DNA of 35,583 bases from Chloroflexota bacterium (lineage in GTDB: Bacteria; Chloroflexota; Dehalococcoidia; Lucifugimonadales; HRBIN23). The DNA lies in NCBI GenBank assembly GCA_016210325.1, contig JACQUK010000140.1, positions 1-35,583 on the forward strand, written 5' to 3'. A model generated the notes under the pieces. That model was not told the DNA's origin, did no database searches, and saw only the letters and a list, made by a program, of their open reading frames with translations. Positions 1-8,840 of the stretch are shown here, in pieces. Within the stretch, counting starts at the first letter, position 1, and each line of letters begins with the position of its first letter. A program made the position numbers and the translations under genes.

Positions 1-2
1 AG

Positions 3-50
3 CTGCGGCGGCGCTCCAGGTACGCCCAAGCCATCCAGGCTAAGGGATAA
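3..50 (+). CDS. Possible C-terminal tail of a CDS truncated by the window edge (LRRRSRYAQAIQAKG*)
   Basis: Open frame 3 from the window start to TAA at 48-50; too short to assign; other frames also open briefly. Confidence 0.2.
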   Translation: MRRRSRYAQAIQAKG

Positions 51-137
51 GGCGCGGCCACGAAGGATTGAGCACCAGCGCGGTTTCTCCTTCTCTCTTG
101 TTCCAAGGCGTGCCTGTTTTCCCTGGAATCCCCTTGA

Positions 138-160
138 CTTCTGCCTATGCTTGGCAGAAG
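138..160. promoter_or_regulatory. Hyphenated dyad CTTCTGCC-N7-GGCAGAAG (possible operator) adjoining a TTGACT -35-like box at 134-139
   Basis: Perfect 8-bp inverted repeat read directly; located about 50 nt upstream of the 25-aa ORF. Confidence 0.4.
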
Positions 161-207
161 ATTAGTGATTGGGTGGAGCTAACATATGAGGAAAGGGGGT
201 GAACCTT

Positions 208-285
208 ATGTGTCAGACCTGTGCAGCCCATAACAAGGCCAAGCCAGCCCCGGGTAAGCCGGGGACCAAGAAGGGCGGCATGTAG
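208..285 (+). CDS. Small 25-aa CxxC peptide MCQTCAAHNKAKPAPGKPGTKKGGM
   Basis: ATG at 208 with strong SD-like GGAAAGGGGGTGA 5-7 nt upstream, stop TAG 283-285, followed 15 nt later by a strong intrinsic terminator; absent from the supplied ORF track because of size. Confidence 0.6.
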   Translation: MCQTCAAHNKAKPAPGKPGTKKGGM

Positions 286-300
286 CCTTTCCTGGGGAGG

Positions 301-343
301 GTAGAGCAGGCCAGAGAGACACCTCTGGCCTGCTCTACGTTTT
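301..343 (+). terminator. Intrinsic terminator: GTAGAGCAGGCCAGAG-AGACAC-CTCTGGCCTGCTCTAC then GTTTTG
   Basis: Perfect 16-bp stem, 6-nt loop, short T run. Confidence 0.8.
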
Positions 344-459
344 GCGTCCCCTTCACCAACTCCCTGGCTCCCTCCGGTACCATCCCCCTGGCGAGAGATG
401 AGCGCGAGCGAACCAGCCTGGGAAACACCCAAACAGCTAACTTGAGACGGGCTGTGGGG

Positions 460-465
460 TATAAT
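460..465 (+). promoter_or_regulatory. Consensus -10 box TATAAT upstream of the membrane regulator
   Basis: Exact TATAAT 33 nt upstream of ATG 499; no good -35 at 17-nt spacing. Confidence 0.5.
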
Positions 466-498
466 GGAGATGAGGAGAGGAGTGGGGAAAGGGGTGTC

Positions 499-1944
499 AT
501 GGCCTCTTTGGAGCATGTCCTTCAGGTAGAGCGGGATACCCTGAAGTTCCGGCTCCTGGCGCTGCTGGCCGTCACCCTGTCCGTCTACTTACGGACAGAG
601 AGGGTCCCGACGGGGGAGGCAATAGGCCTTATCGTCGGCTATCTCGCCTACTCACTACTCCTGGACCGGGTGCTCCTGCCCCGATTCCAGAGCCTGCTGC
701 TCCTTGCCTTCATGTTCCTGGTGGACGTGGGGACGGTCCTGGCTGTATTGCTCATCGTCGGGTTCGATACGCCTGTGTTCATCCTGCTGCCGTCGGTCAT
801 TGTCTACTACTCTCTCTACCTAGGGTACGCAGGTAGCCTCATCGCTGCCACGGTAGCCTCTCTTGGATACGCCGCCGTGGCAAACATCCTGGGGCGGGCA
901 GAGCTGCGGGACGCCCTGTCTATCCAGGTCCCCTTCTTCTACGTGGTCGCTCTGCTCACAGGCTATCTTTCCAGCCAACGGCTCAGAGAGCGGGAGGAGA
1001 AACGGAGCCTCCAGCAGGTTATTGGTGCTGAGACCCACGCGCGAGGGATGCTGGAGATCGCCTCGCGGCTGATACAGAACCTGGACCCGGCAACGGTGGC
1101 ACAGGACCTGGCCCGTATGGGCGCTCTCACCGCTGGGACCCCCCTTTGTGTCTTCCTGCGGGCCGAGACGGAGGGAAGACGGCTGGTGGGGCTGGCCAGC
1201 AATACCCCTCTGGAGCCCCACGGGCTGCCAAGCGTTGCCTCCATCTCGGAACCCCTGGGCGGCACCAGCCCCGGGGCCAGGATTGTTCAGGGACAGGCCA
1301 CCTTTGTCCTGTGGAATGCCGGGAAAGGGACTTCGGAGCAGCAGCTCCCGCCCTGGATGCCGCCAGGCACCGTCAAGGAGCTGGCGGCGGTGGGCCTCCC
1401 CAACCTTGACGGGGCTGTCCAGGGGGTAATGTATTTCCTCAACGTGGAGAGTTCCGGCGCATTAGAATCGAAAGTGGAGGAGCTGCGTCAATTCGCATCT
1501 CTGGCGGCTGGGGTCTTCCAGCGGCTGACCCTACCCCCCCAGGTAGAAGCGCACGGTACCCGTCTGGTGGGAGAGCTCCAGCAGACGGTCAAGAGCATGG
1601 GGCGTTTCCGGGAGATGCGGGGGAGAGGCGTGGTGCGGGTGGAGTCCCTCACCGTGGATGCCCCCAGGGAGCGGGTCACCGTGGGCCAGCAGGTGGTCTC
1701 TTTGAACAAGATTGAGTTTGATGTCCTCTACCTGCTGGCCGAAAAGGCGGGCTATCCAGTGGATAGGGAGGTGCTCCTGCGGGAGGTGTGGGGTGAGGAG
1801 TTTGTGGCTCACGGCAATGTGGTAGACGTGTGTGTGCACCGTTTGCGCCGCAAGCTGGCCGATACCACCGTGGGACTGGATATTATCAAGACCGTGCGGG
1901 GCCGGGGGTACATGCTCGAGCCGCCCAGCTCGGTCAAGCCCTAG
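499..1944 (+). CDS. Membrane-anchored one-component regulator: N-terminal multi-TM region, GAF-like middle, C-terminal OmpR/PhoB-type winged helix
   Basis: Hydrophobic N-terminus; C-terminal VVSLNKIEFDVLYLLAEKAGYPVDREVLLREVWG...NVVDVCVHRLRRKL...IKTVRGRGYML is a classic Trans_reg_C signature; start moved from track TTG 442 to ATG 499 (in frame, SD GGAAAGGGG). Confidence 0.85.
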   Translation: MASLEHVLQVERDTLKFRLLALLAVTLSVYLRTERVPTGEAIGLIVGYLAYSLLLDRVLLPRFQSLLLLAFMFLVDVGTVLAVLLIVGFDTPVFILLPSVIVYYSLYLGYAGSLIAATVASLGYAAVANILGRAELRDALSIQVPFFYVVALLTGYLSSQRLREREEKRSLQQVIGAETHARGMLEIASRLIQNLDPATVAQDLARMGALTAGTPLCVFLRAETEGRRLVGLASNTPLEPHGLPSVASISEPLGGTSPGARIVQGQATFVLWNAGKGTSEQQLPPWMPPGTVKELAAVGLPNLDGAVQGVMYFLNVESSGALESKVEELRQFASLAAGVFQRLTLPPQVEAHGTRLVGELQQTVKSMGRFREMRGRGVVRVESLTVDAPRERVTVGQQVVSLNKIEFDVLYLLAEKAGYPVDREVLLREVWGEEFVAHGNVVDVCVHRLRRKLADTTVGLDIIKTVRGRGYMLEPPSSVKP

Positions 1945-1968
1945 CAGGGTGTTGGAAAAGGGGAGTTC

Positions 1969-2053
1969 AGAGGGGCGCAGCCTCTTTGACGGGGGTCTGG
2001 GGGTGTCCCCCAGGTACAAATTCCACCCCCTTCCTAGTCAGGAAGGGGGTGGA
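1969..2053. repeat. Composite palindromic intergenic element with three hairpins
   Basis: AGAGG-N7-CCTCT (1969-1985); CTGGGGG-TGT... dyad CTGGGGGTGTCCCCCAG (1997-2013); TCCACCCCCTTCCT-AGTC-AGGAAGGGGGTGGA, perfect 14 bp (2022-2053). Confidence 0.6.
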
Positions 2054-2115
2054 GGGATGGTCGAAGAGAGTTTTTCATCACCCTGTCAAGTATGAGCCAA
2101 AAAGGAGGCGGATTC

Positions 2116-2934
2116 ATGGTTGTAGAAACACCCAAGACGACTTTTGAGACCATCACCTATGAGAAAACTGGGCACATCTTAAGCGTCACCCTGAATCGCC
2201 CCGAGCGGCTAAACGCCCTGAATGGCAAGATGATGGTGGAGTTGGCCGAGGCCTGGCGGCTTTACAAGAATGACGACGACGCCTGGGTAGCCATCGTCAC
2301 TGGCAATGGAAGGGCTTTCTGCGCGGGAGGCGACGTCAAGGAGTTCGCCTCTCGCCAAGCCCAGGGAATCTCCGCGGTGGCACGCGAGACATTCCCTAAG
2401 GGCTTCAAGGGGTGGGCACCCAAGCGGTATGAAGTCTACAAACCGCTTATTGCCGCTGTCCACGGGGTCGTAACCGGCGGGGGCCTGGACCTGGTCACCG
2501 ACGCGGACATCGCCATTGGGACACCTGACACGGTGTTCTTCGACTCCCACGTATCCATCGGTTGGGTTTCTGGACACGAAGCCGTCCAGTTGGCTCACCG
2601 CATCCCTCTGGGTGAGGCCCTCATGCTGGAGGCCCTGGGGAATGAGTACCGCCTCAGGGCTGATCGGGCCTATCAGATTGGCCTCCTTCAGGAGCTCGTG
2701 CCGCCAGAGAAGCTGCTCACACGGGCTATGGAGCTCGCCAACCAAATTCTGACCAACGCGCCCAAGGCAGTGGAGGGCACACTCCAGGGCATGTGGCAGA
2801 GTCTGGGGCATCCGCGGGAAGTCGGGATAGCCATGTCCGAGGGGGTCCTGCGGGAAAATACCATGCGGGAGGACCACCGAGAGGGTCCCCGGGCCTTCGC
2901 GGAGAGGCGTAAGCCCGCGTGGAAGGGCAAGTAA
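2116..2934 (+). CDS. Enoyl-CoA hydratase/isomerase family protein (crotonase)
   Basis: NRPERLNALNGKMMVEL, GNGRAFCAGGDVKEF, AAVHGVVTGGGLDLVTDADIAIGT crotonase motifs; AAGGAGG SD before ATG 2116 (track start 2092). Confidence 0.9.
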   Translation: MVVETPKTTFETITYEKTGHILSVTLNRPERLNALNGKMMVELAEAWRLYKNDDDAWVAIVTGNGRAFCAGGDVKEFASRQAQGISAVARETFPKGFKGWAPKRYEVYKPLIAAVHGVVTGGGLDLVTDADIAIGTPDTVFFDSHVSIGWVSGHEAVQLAHRIPLGEALMLEALGNEYRLRADRAYQIGLLQELVPPEKLLTRAMELANQILTNAPKAVEGTLQGMWQSLGHPREVGIAMSEGVLRENTMREDHREGPRAFAERRKPAWKGK

Positions 2935-3221
2935 GCGCTTCCTAAACACCCTCGATGGAAGGGGCTTCGTCGCCCCCGAAGCGCTTCCACGAGCGAGTCA
3001 TGGACATGTCCCCATCCACCGAGACCGGCCTGGCGCCAGTGGCGGTAAGCGAACAGCGGCCCAGGCAGCCAGGCCCGCTACACCTATTCGAGGCCAGTGA
3101 ATGGGCTATACTCTACCACAGGCTGTCAGCAGCCCTCGGTTGATATGACAGCGTCCAGGCCAGCCTCTGAATCGGAGCTTGGCCGTGCCTGTGACATAGA
3201 AACGGTACGGAGGCCCCTTTC

Positions 3222-5282
3222 ATGCAGCGGGTCCGCATAGGCATAGATGTGGGTGGCACCTTCACCGACATCTTCCTCTTTGACGAGGTCCTCGGTCAGT
3301 TGGCCGTCCAGAAGGTCCCGTCCACTCCGCAGGACCCCTCCCAGGCCATCGTAGATGGGGCACTGCTCATCCTCCAGGAAAACCGTGTGCCAGTCCAGGA
3401 TGTGGTGTACTTTGCCCACGGAAGCACAGTCGCCACCAACGCCCTCATCCAACACAAGGGCGCCAAGGTTGGCCTCATCACAACCTCCGGCTTCCGGGAC
3501 CTGCTGGAGATCGGCCGTCAAGTGCGGCCACACCTCTACGACCTCCAGGTGGACAAACCCGAACCCCTGGTAGGCCGCGACCTGCGTCTCGAGGTCCGGG
3601 AGCGGACTTCCTACGACGGCCGCGTACTGCTCCCCCTTGCCCAGGAAGATGTCCTCGCAGCGGTTGCCAGGCTGAAGAGAGATGGTGTGGAAGCGGTCGC
3701 CATCTGCTACCTTCACGGCTACCGCAACCCGGACCACGAGCAGCAGACCAAGGCCATCGTGCAGAAGGAGATGCCCGGAGTCTACCTCTCCGTCTCCTAC
3801 GAGGTGCTGCCTGAGTTCCGGGAGTTTGAACGCCTCAACACCACCGTGGTGAACGCCTACCTGGGGCCTGGGATGAGCCGGTACCTGCACAACCTGGCCG
3901 CCAAGCTTCAGGACGCCGGCATCTGTTGCAAACCCTACATCACCCAGTCCAACGGGGGCATCATCTCCCTGGAGTCGGCGGCCCAGAACACAGCCCGCAC
4001 AGTCCTGTCAGGGCCCAGCGGTGGAGTAATGGGCGCCTCCTACGTCTGCAACCAGGCAGGCTTCCAGGACCTCATCACCTTCGATATGGGCGGCACCTCC
4101 ACTGACGTGAGCCTGGTGAACAAGGGCCAGGCTATGATGACCACCCAGCGCGAGCTGGGGGGCTACCCCGTCAAGACCCCCATGATTGATGTGCACTCCA
4201 TCGGCGCTGGAGGAGGCAGCATTGGGTGGGTAGACTTGGGTGGCCTGCTGAAGGTGGGCCCGCAGAGCGCGGGCGCTGACCCAGGCCCAGCCTGTTACAA
4301 CCGGGGCGGTCAGGAAGCCACCGTCACGGACGCCAATGTCGTGATCGGCGCCCTGAACCCGGAGTACCTCCTGGGCGGCCGGATGAAGATAGATGCAAAG
4401 CTCGCCAGGGAGGCCGTTCACCGCCTGGCACTCAAGCTGGACCTAGACGACGTCGCAGCGGCCCAGGGTATGCTGTCGGTAGTAGTGGCGAACATGGTGC
4501 GAGCGGTGCGGGTCATCTCCGTCCAGCGAGGCTATGACCCTCGGCGCTACGTGCTGGTCTCCTTCGGTGGCGCCGGCCCTCTTCACTCCGGCTGGCTCAC
4601 CCGGGAGTTGAACATGCAGCGGACGCTGGTCCCTCAGCGGCCCGGACTCCTCTGTGCCTTCGGCCTCCTGGTCACAGACGTCCGCTCTGATTTCCTCCAG
4701 ACTCGCATCACCCAGACCCACAACGCCGATCTCCACCAGATCGGGGATGTCTATGCCCAACTGGAGCGTCAAGCCCACGAGTGGCTGGACCGCGAGAGCA
4801 TACCCCCAGAGCGGCGCCTGTTCCACCGCAGCGTGGACATGCGCTATGTGGGCCAGAACTACGAGCTATCGGTACCGCTGCCAAGTGAGGCCTTTGACCA
4901 GCACTCGATGGACACTGTCCTCAGGGAGTTCTACCGCACCCACGACCAGACGTATGGCTACGCTGTGGAGGGCGAGCCGACGGAGCTGGTCACCTTTCGA
5001 GTAGAGGCCCTGAGCGTGGTGCAAAAAGTGCCGTCGCTGAGCCATCTGGAGGCTGGCCCCAAGCCCCCCAAGCAGGCCCACCTGGAGGACCGGCAAGTGT
5101 ACTTGGATGGCGGGTGGACCCGCACTCCCGTCTACGATCGGGCGCACCTGCTGCCCAGCAACGTAATCAATGGCCCGGCCGTCATAGAGCAGATGGATGC
5201 CACTACCCTTCTGCTGCCAGGACAGCGGGGGACGGTGGACCGTTTCATGAACATCTTGGTAGAGGACAGCCTAGTCCAGTAG
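3222..5282 (+). CDS. hyuA: Hydantoinase/oxoprolinase family protein, subunit A (N-methylhydantoinase A type)
   Basis: RIGIDVGGTFTDIFLFDE N-terminus; FDMGGTSTDVSLV; SIGAGGGSIGWVD; SFGGAGPLH; 686 aa. Confidence 0.92.
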   Translation: MQRVRIGIDVGGTFTDIFLFDEVLGQLAVQKVPSTPQDPSQAIVDGALLILQENRVPVQDVVYFAHGSTVATNALIQHKGAKVGLITTSGFRDLLEIGRQVRPHLYDLQVDKPEPLVGRDLRLEVRERTSYDGRVLLPLAQEDVLAAVARLKRDGVEAVAICYLHGYRNPDHEQQTKAIVQKEMPGVYLSVSYEVLPEFREFERLNTTVVNAYLGPGMSRYLHNLAAKLQDAGICCKPYITQSNGGIISLESAAQNTARTVLSGPSGGVMGASYVCNQAGFQDLITFDMGGTSTDVSLVNKGQAMMTTQRELGGYPVKTPMIDVHSIGAGGGSIGWVDLGGLLKVGPQSAGADPGPACYNRGGQEATVTDANVVIGALNPEYLLGGRMKIDAKLAREAVHRLALKLDLDDVAAAQGMLSVVVANMVRAVRVISVQRGYDPRRYVLVSFGGAGPLHSGWLTRELNMQRTLVPQRPGLLCAFGLLVTDVRSDFLQTRITQTHNADLHQIGDVYAQLERQAHEWLDRESIPPERRLFHRSVDMRYVGQNYELSVPLPSEAFDQHSMDTVLREFYRTHDQTYGYAVEGEPTELVTFRVEALSVVQKVPSLSHLEAGPKPPKQAHLEDRQVYLDGGWTRTPVYDRAHLLPSNVINGPAVIEQMDATTLLLPGQRGTVDRFMNILVEDSLVQ

Positions 5283-5306
5283 CGGCGGTCCTCTGGAGGC
5301 GCAGGA

Positions 5307-7013
5307 ATGGAGCGCACCGCGTTCAAAGTTGACCCGGTCACCGTGGAGGTGGTGGGCAACGCCCTTCTCTCTGTGGCCGAGGAGATGGGCGAGGCGCTGG
5401 TGAAGGCCGCCTACTCGGACAACATCAAGGAGCGGCGGGACTCCTCGGCCGGCATCTTCGATGCCCAGGGCCGCACCCTGGCCCAAGCGGCCCACATCCC
5501 CATCCACCTGGGCTCCTTGCTGGGCGTGGCGGAGGCGGTGGTGCAGCGCTATCCCCGCAGCGAGATCCATGAGGGGGACATGTTCATCGGCAACGACGCC
5601 TACGAGGCCGGTGGCACCCACCTGCCAGACATCGTGGTCACGGCGCCCATCTTCCACAAGGGTGTGCTCATCGGCTTCGTGGCCAACCTGGGCCACCACG
5701 CCGACTTCTTCGACCGCGGCGAGGGGCGCCACATCTGGCAGGAGGGGCTGCGCATCCCCGCAATCCGCATCATGGAGCGCGGGAAGGTGCGGCAGGACGT
5801 GTTGGACTTCATTCTGCTCAATTGTCAGCTCCCCAAGGAGCGCATCGGCGACTTCCGGGCGCAGTTTGCCGCCAACCGTCTGGGCATTCGTCGGGTGCAA
5901 GAGCTGTGCGACCGGTATGGGGTGCAGCAGTTCTTTGCCACGGTGGAGGAGCTTCTGGACTACACCGAGCGCCGTATGCGAGCAGGCATTCGCCAGATAC
6001 CCGACGGGGTCTATGCCTTTCAGGATGACCTGGACTCGGAGTACTTTGAGACACTGCTGAAGCTGGTGGTGAAGATCACCAAAGAGAAGGAAGACATCAC
6101 CCTGGACTTCACGGGCTGCCCGCCCCAGGTACCCGCTGGACTCAACATGCAGTGGACAGCCATCCTGGCCACGTGCTACTACGGCGTCAAGACCCTGGTG
6201 GACCCGGACATCCCGCCCAATGCCGGTTTCTACCGGGCCATCCGTGTCATTGCCCCCAAGGGTACCATCGTCAACTGCGTCGAGCCAGCAGCCGTGTACA
6301 GCCGCACCCAGACCTGCCAACGGGTGGTAGACCTCATCCACGGTGCCCTAGCCCCGGCTTTGCCACAGAGGGTCACTGCTGCCCACAACGGCGCCAATAC
6401 CCGCATGGGATTCCACGGCATCAACGGCCGCACGGGGGAGCGGTTCAACTATATTGAGACCCTGGGCGGCGGCTTCGGCGCCCGGGCTACCAAGGACGGC
6501 CTGGATGGTGTGCAGGTCCACATGACCAACACCTCCAATCTGCCCATTGAGGCGCTGGAGAGCACCTACCCCCTTCTGGTGAAACGGTATGAGCTGGTGA
6601 CTGACTCGGGTGGACCGGGCAAGTGGCGCGGCGGCATGGGTTTCGTGCGACACATTGAAGTCCTGGAGGGAGAGCTCGACGGCGGAGCGGGCATCAGCCG
6701 GGGGGTGGTCCCTCCCTGGGGCCTCTTCGGCGGCAAGCCAGGCAGCACGCAGCAGGTGGAGATCACCCGGACGGATGGGGCTGTAGAGCGGCCCCCTCGC
6801 GGAGTCGGCGGCCGGCGCCCGGCAACATTCCGCTCAGGCGACGGCCTCGCCGTCACCACCTCTGGAGGCGGCGGCTACGGAGACCCCGGGCAGCGGGACC
6901 GGTGGCGGGTCAAGCAAGACCTGAAGGAGGGGCGCATCTCTCGCCGCTCTGCTATAGAGGACTATGGCTTGACCCCGGAGGAGGTTGACGGTGTGTTGAC
7001 GGAGGAAAAGTAG
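5307..7013 (+). CDS. hyuB: Hydantoinase B/oxoprolinase family protein (N-methylhydantoinase B type)
   Basis: VDPVTVEVVGNALLSVAEEMGEALVKAAYSDNIKERRDSSAGIFD, GGTHLPDIVV, LGHHADFFD, C-terminal SGGGGYGDP; 568 aa, immediately after hyuA. Confidence 0.92.
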   Translation: MERTAFKVDPVTVEVVGNALLSVAEEMGEALVKAAYSDNIKERRDSSAGIFDAQGRTLAQAAHIPIHLGSLLGVAEAVVQRYPRSEIHEGDMFIGNDAYEAGGTHLPDIVVTAPIFHKGVLIGFVANLGHHADFFDRGEGRHIWQEGLRIPAIRIMERGKVRQDVLDFILLNCQLPKERIGDFRAQFAANRLGIRRVQELCDRYGVQQFFATVEELLDYTERRMRAGIRQIPDGVYAFQDDLDSEYFETLLKLVVKITKEKEDITLDFTGCPPQVPAGLNMQWTAILATCYYGVKTLVDPDIPPNAGFYRAIRVIAPKGTIVNCVEPAAVYSRTQTCQRVVDLIHGALAPALPQRVTAAHNGANTRMGFHGINGRTGERFNYIETLGGGFGARATKDGLDGVQVHMTNTSNLPIEALESTYPLLVKRYELVTDSGGPGKWRGGMGFVRHIEVLEGELDGGAGISRGVVPPWGLFGGKPGSTQQVEITRTDGAVERPPRGVGGRRPATFRSGDGLAVTTSGGGGYGDPGQRDRWRVKQDLKEGRISRRSAIEDYGLTPEEVDGVLTEEK

Positions 7014-7147
7014 AGCGCGGGATTCACTCCACATGGACTCATCTCAAGATGCTTTTCGGCATCCCGTCTCAAGGGTGAGCACCATGCCGCACCCTTTGGG
7101 GTGTGGTGTCAGGACAAATCTGAGATAGCTGCTTCCGAAGGAGCGTC

Positions 7148-8347
7148 ATGACCGATACAGCCTCAGCGGTCGTCATTGGTGGCGGCATTGTGGGCGCCAG
7201 CATCGCTCATTTCCTGGCCAAGAAAGGCTTGAAGGGTGTGGTGCTGCTGGAGCGAGACACGGTAGGCAGTGGGGCCACCGGCAAGTCCGGGGCCCTGGTG
7301 CGAATGCACTACACCAACCCGTGGGACGCGGCCCTCGCCATCAAGAGCCTGGAGGTGTTTTCCAACTGGGACGACCTTATCGGTGGCGACGGCGGCTTCC
7401 GCAAGACCGGCTTTCTGTTCGTGGTGGGGCACCATGACAAGGAGAAGCTGGTCAAGAACGTGGACATGCTCCAGAAGTTGGGCGTCAACACGCGGGTCAT
7501 CTCGCCCGAGGAGGTAAAGGTCCTCCAGCCCTTCTGCTCCGCAGAGGACATCGGCGCTGCCGCCTACGAGCCTGACAGTGGCTATGGCGATGGCTACTCC
7601 GCGGCCACGGGCATGGCCCGCCGCGCCAGGGAGCTAGGGGCCAGGGTCCAGCAGGGCGTGAAGGCCGTCAGCATCCTGACGCGCAGTGACAAGGTAGTAG
7701 GCGTGGAGACCACCCAGGGCGTTATTGACACACCAGTGGCTGTCATTGCCGCCGGCGCCTGGTCTGCCCAGCTTGCGCGCACCGCTGGGGTGGACTTGCC
7801 AGTTGTAGGTGTTCAGCACACCGCTGGAGTGCTGGAGCGGCCCCCCGCGCTGGCCCAGCCCCACATGGCCTTTATTGACCGGTCCATCGGCACCTACTTC
7901 CGGCCCGACGTGGGCGCCCTGACCCACGTGGGCATCCGTCCCCCCCAACGTACTGGCACCATTGAGGTGGACCCCGACAACTTTGATGCGAATATCCCGA
8001 CCGAGTGGAAGGTATATACGGCCCTTCGGCTCATCCGGCGTGTCCCCGCCATGGCAGACGCACTGTGGCGACGCGCCTGGACGGGGGTGGACGGCCACAG
8101 CCCCGACGGCCATATGATTCTGGACAAGGCGCCGGGGATAGTGGGCCTGTACATCGCTGCTGGCATGAGTGGCACTGGGTTCAAGACAGGCCCCGCAGTG
8201 GGTCTGGCAATGGCGGAGTTGGTCCTGGAGGGCCAGGCCAAGTCAGTAGACATCCATGCCTTCCGGCTGGGCCGTTTTGCGGAGGGCAAGCCCATTGTTG
8301 CCCAGCACGAGTACGTAGTGCCGCCCTTCAAGGCAGTTGGGGTCTAG
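7148..8347 (+). CDS. FAD-dependent oxidoreductase, DAO family (sarcosine oxidase beta/glycine oxidase-like)
   Basis: ASAVVIGGGIVGASIAHFLAKKGLKGVVLLERD dinucleotide-binding fold; C-terminal GLYIAAGMSGTGFKTGPAVGLAMAELV. Confidence 0.88.
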   Translation: MTDTASAVVIGGGIVGASIAHFLAKKGLKGVVLLERDTVGSGATGKSGALVRMHYTNPWDAALAIKSLEVFSNWDDLIGGDGGFRKTGFLFVVGHHDKEKLVKNVDMLQKLGVNTRVISPEEVKVLQPFCSAEDIGAAAYEPDSGYGDGYSAATGMARRARELGARVQQGVKAVSILTRSDKVVGVETTQGVIDTPVAVIAAGAWSAQLARTAGVDLPVVGVQHTAGVLERPPALAQPHMAFIDRSIGTYFRPDVGALTHVGIRPPQRTGTIEVDPDNFDANIPTEWKVYTALRLIRRVPAMADALWRRAWTGVDGHSPDGHMILDKAPGIVGLYIAAGMSGTGFKTGPAVGLAMAELVLEGQAKSVDIHAFRLGRFAEGKPIVAQHEYVVPPFKAVGV

Positions 8348-8353
8348 CGGCTG

Positions 8354-8647
8354 ATGGCCTCCAACGGTCAGCCCTGTCTCAACTGCGGCTCGATCCTGGA
8401 CGCCGGCCGGTCTCCCGTGCGGGTGGGCGGCAAGCACTGGTACTGTGCCGCCTGCGCGCCCCTCTGCTGCATGTGCCGTCGCCCGGCGGCAGCTTCTCCA
8501 CCAGAAGAGCTGGACCAGTGGCGTGTCAACGGCTTCTTGATCAACAACCGCCAGTTCATCTGCGGTGACTGCGACTGGCCAGGCCAGCTCCGCAAGGCCC
8601 TAGCTATGGAAGGAGACAGTGCCCTCCATCCCCGTCAAGATGCCTGA
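8354..8647 (+). CDS. Cys-rich zinc-ribbon/LIM-like small protein (97 aa)
   Basis: CLNC...CAAC-APL-CCMC...CGDC pattern; starts 6 nt after stop of the FAD oxidoreductase, consistent with translational coupling. Confidence 0.65.
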   Translation: MASNGQPCLNCGSILDAGRSPVRVGGKHWYCAACAPLCCMCRRPAAASPPEELDQWRVNGFLINNRQFICGDCDWPGQLRKALAMEGDSALHPRQDA

Positions 8648-8840
8648 CCCCAGCGCGTTCCAGCCATCAGGCGGACTCTCCTGGCTTCCGCCTGCAGCTA
8701 CCTCCTCTGCATCGCAAGAAGCGGCAAAGCAAGTGGGCGGCCCGCTGGTGCCTACTTGCGTAGAAGGGTACCAAGATCAGTCGCTCGTGGCGAGATCCGA
8801 CTTCATCGGAGCCTCGACCGCGTCGGACCCGTCGAACCAT

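Noticed and set aside
3126-3890. 254-aa minus-strand ORF opposite the hyuA 5' end
   Set aside because: Antisense shadow; no motif and overlaps the conserved HyuA N-terminus
5271-6341. 356-aa minus-strand ORF opposite hyuB
   Set aside because: Shadow ORF of a clearly recognised CDS in GC-rich DNA; translation lacks family motifs and is His/Val/Gln-rich low-quality sequence
7014-7147. Riboswitch upstream of the FAD oxidoreductase
   Set aside because: Only short stems (e.g. GATGC/GCATC) and no match to a riboswitch consensus I know
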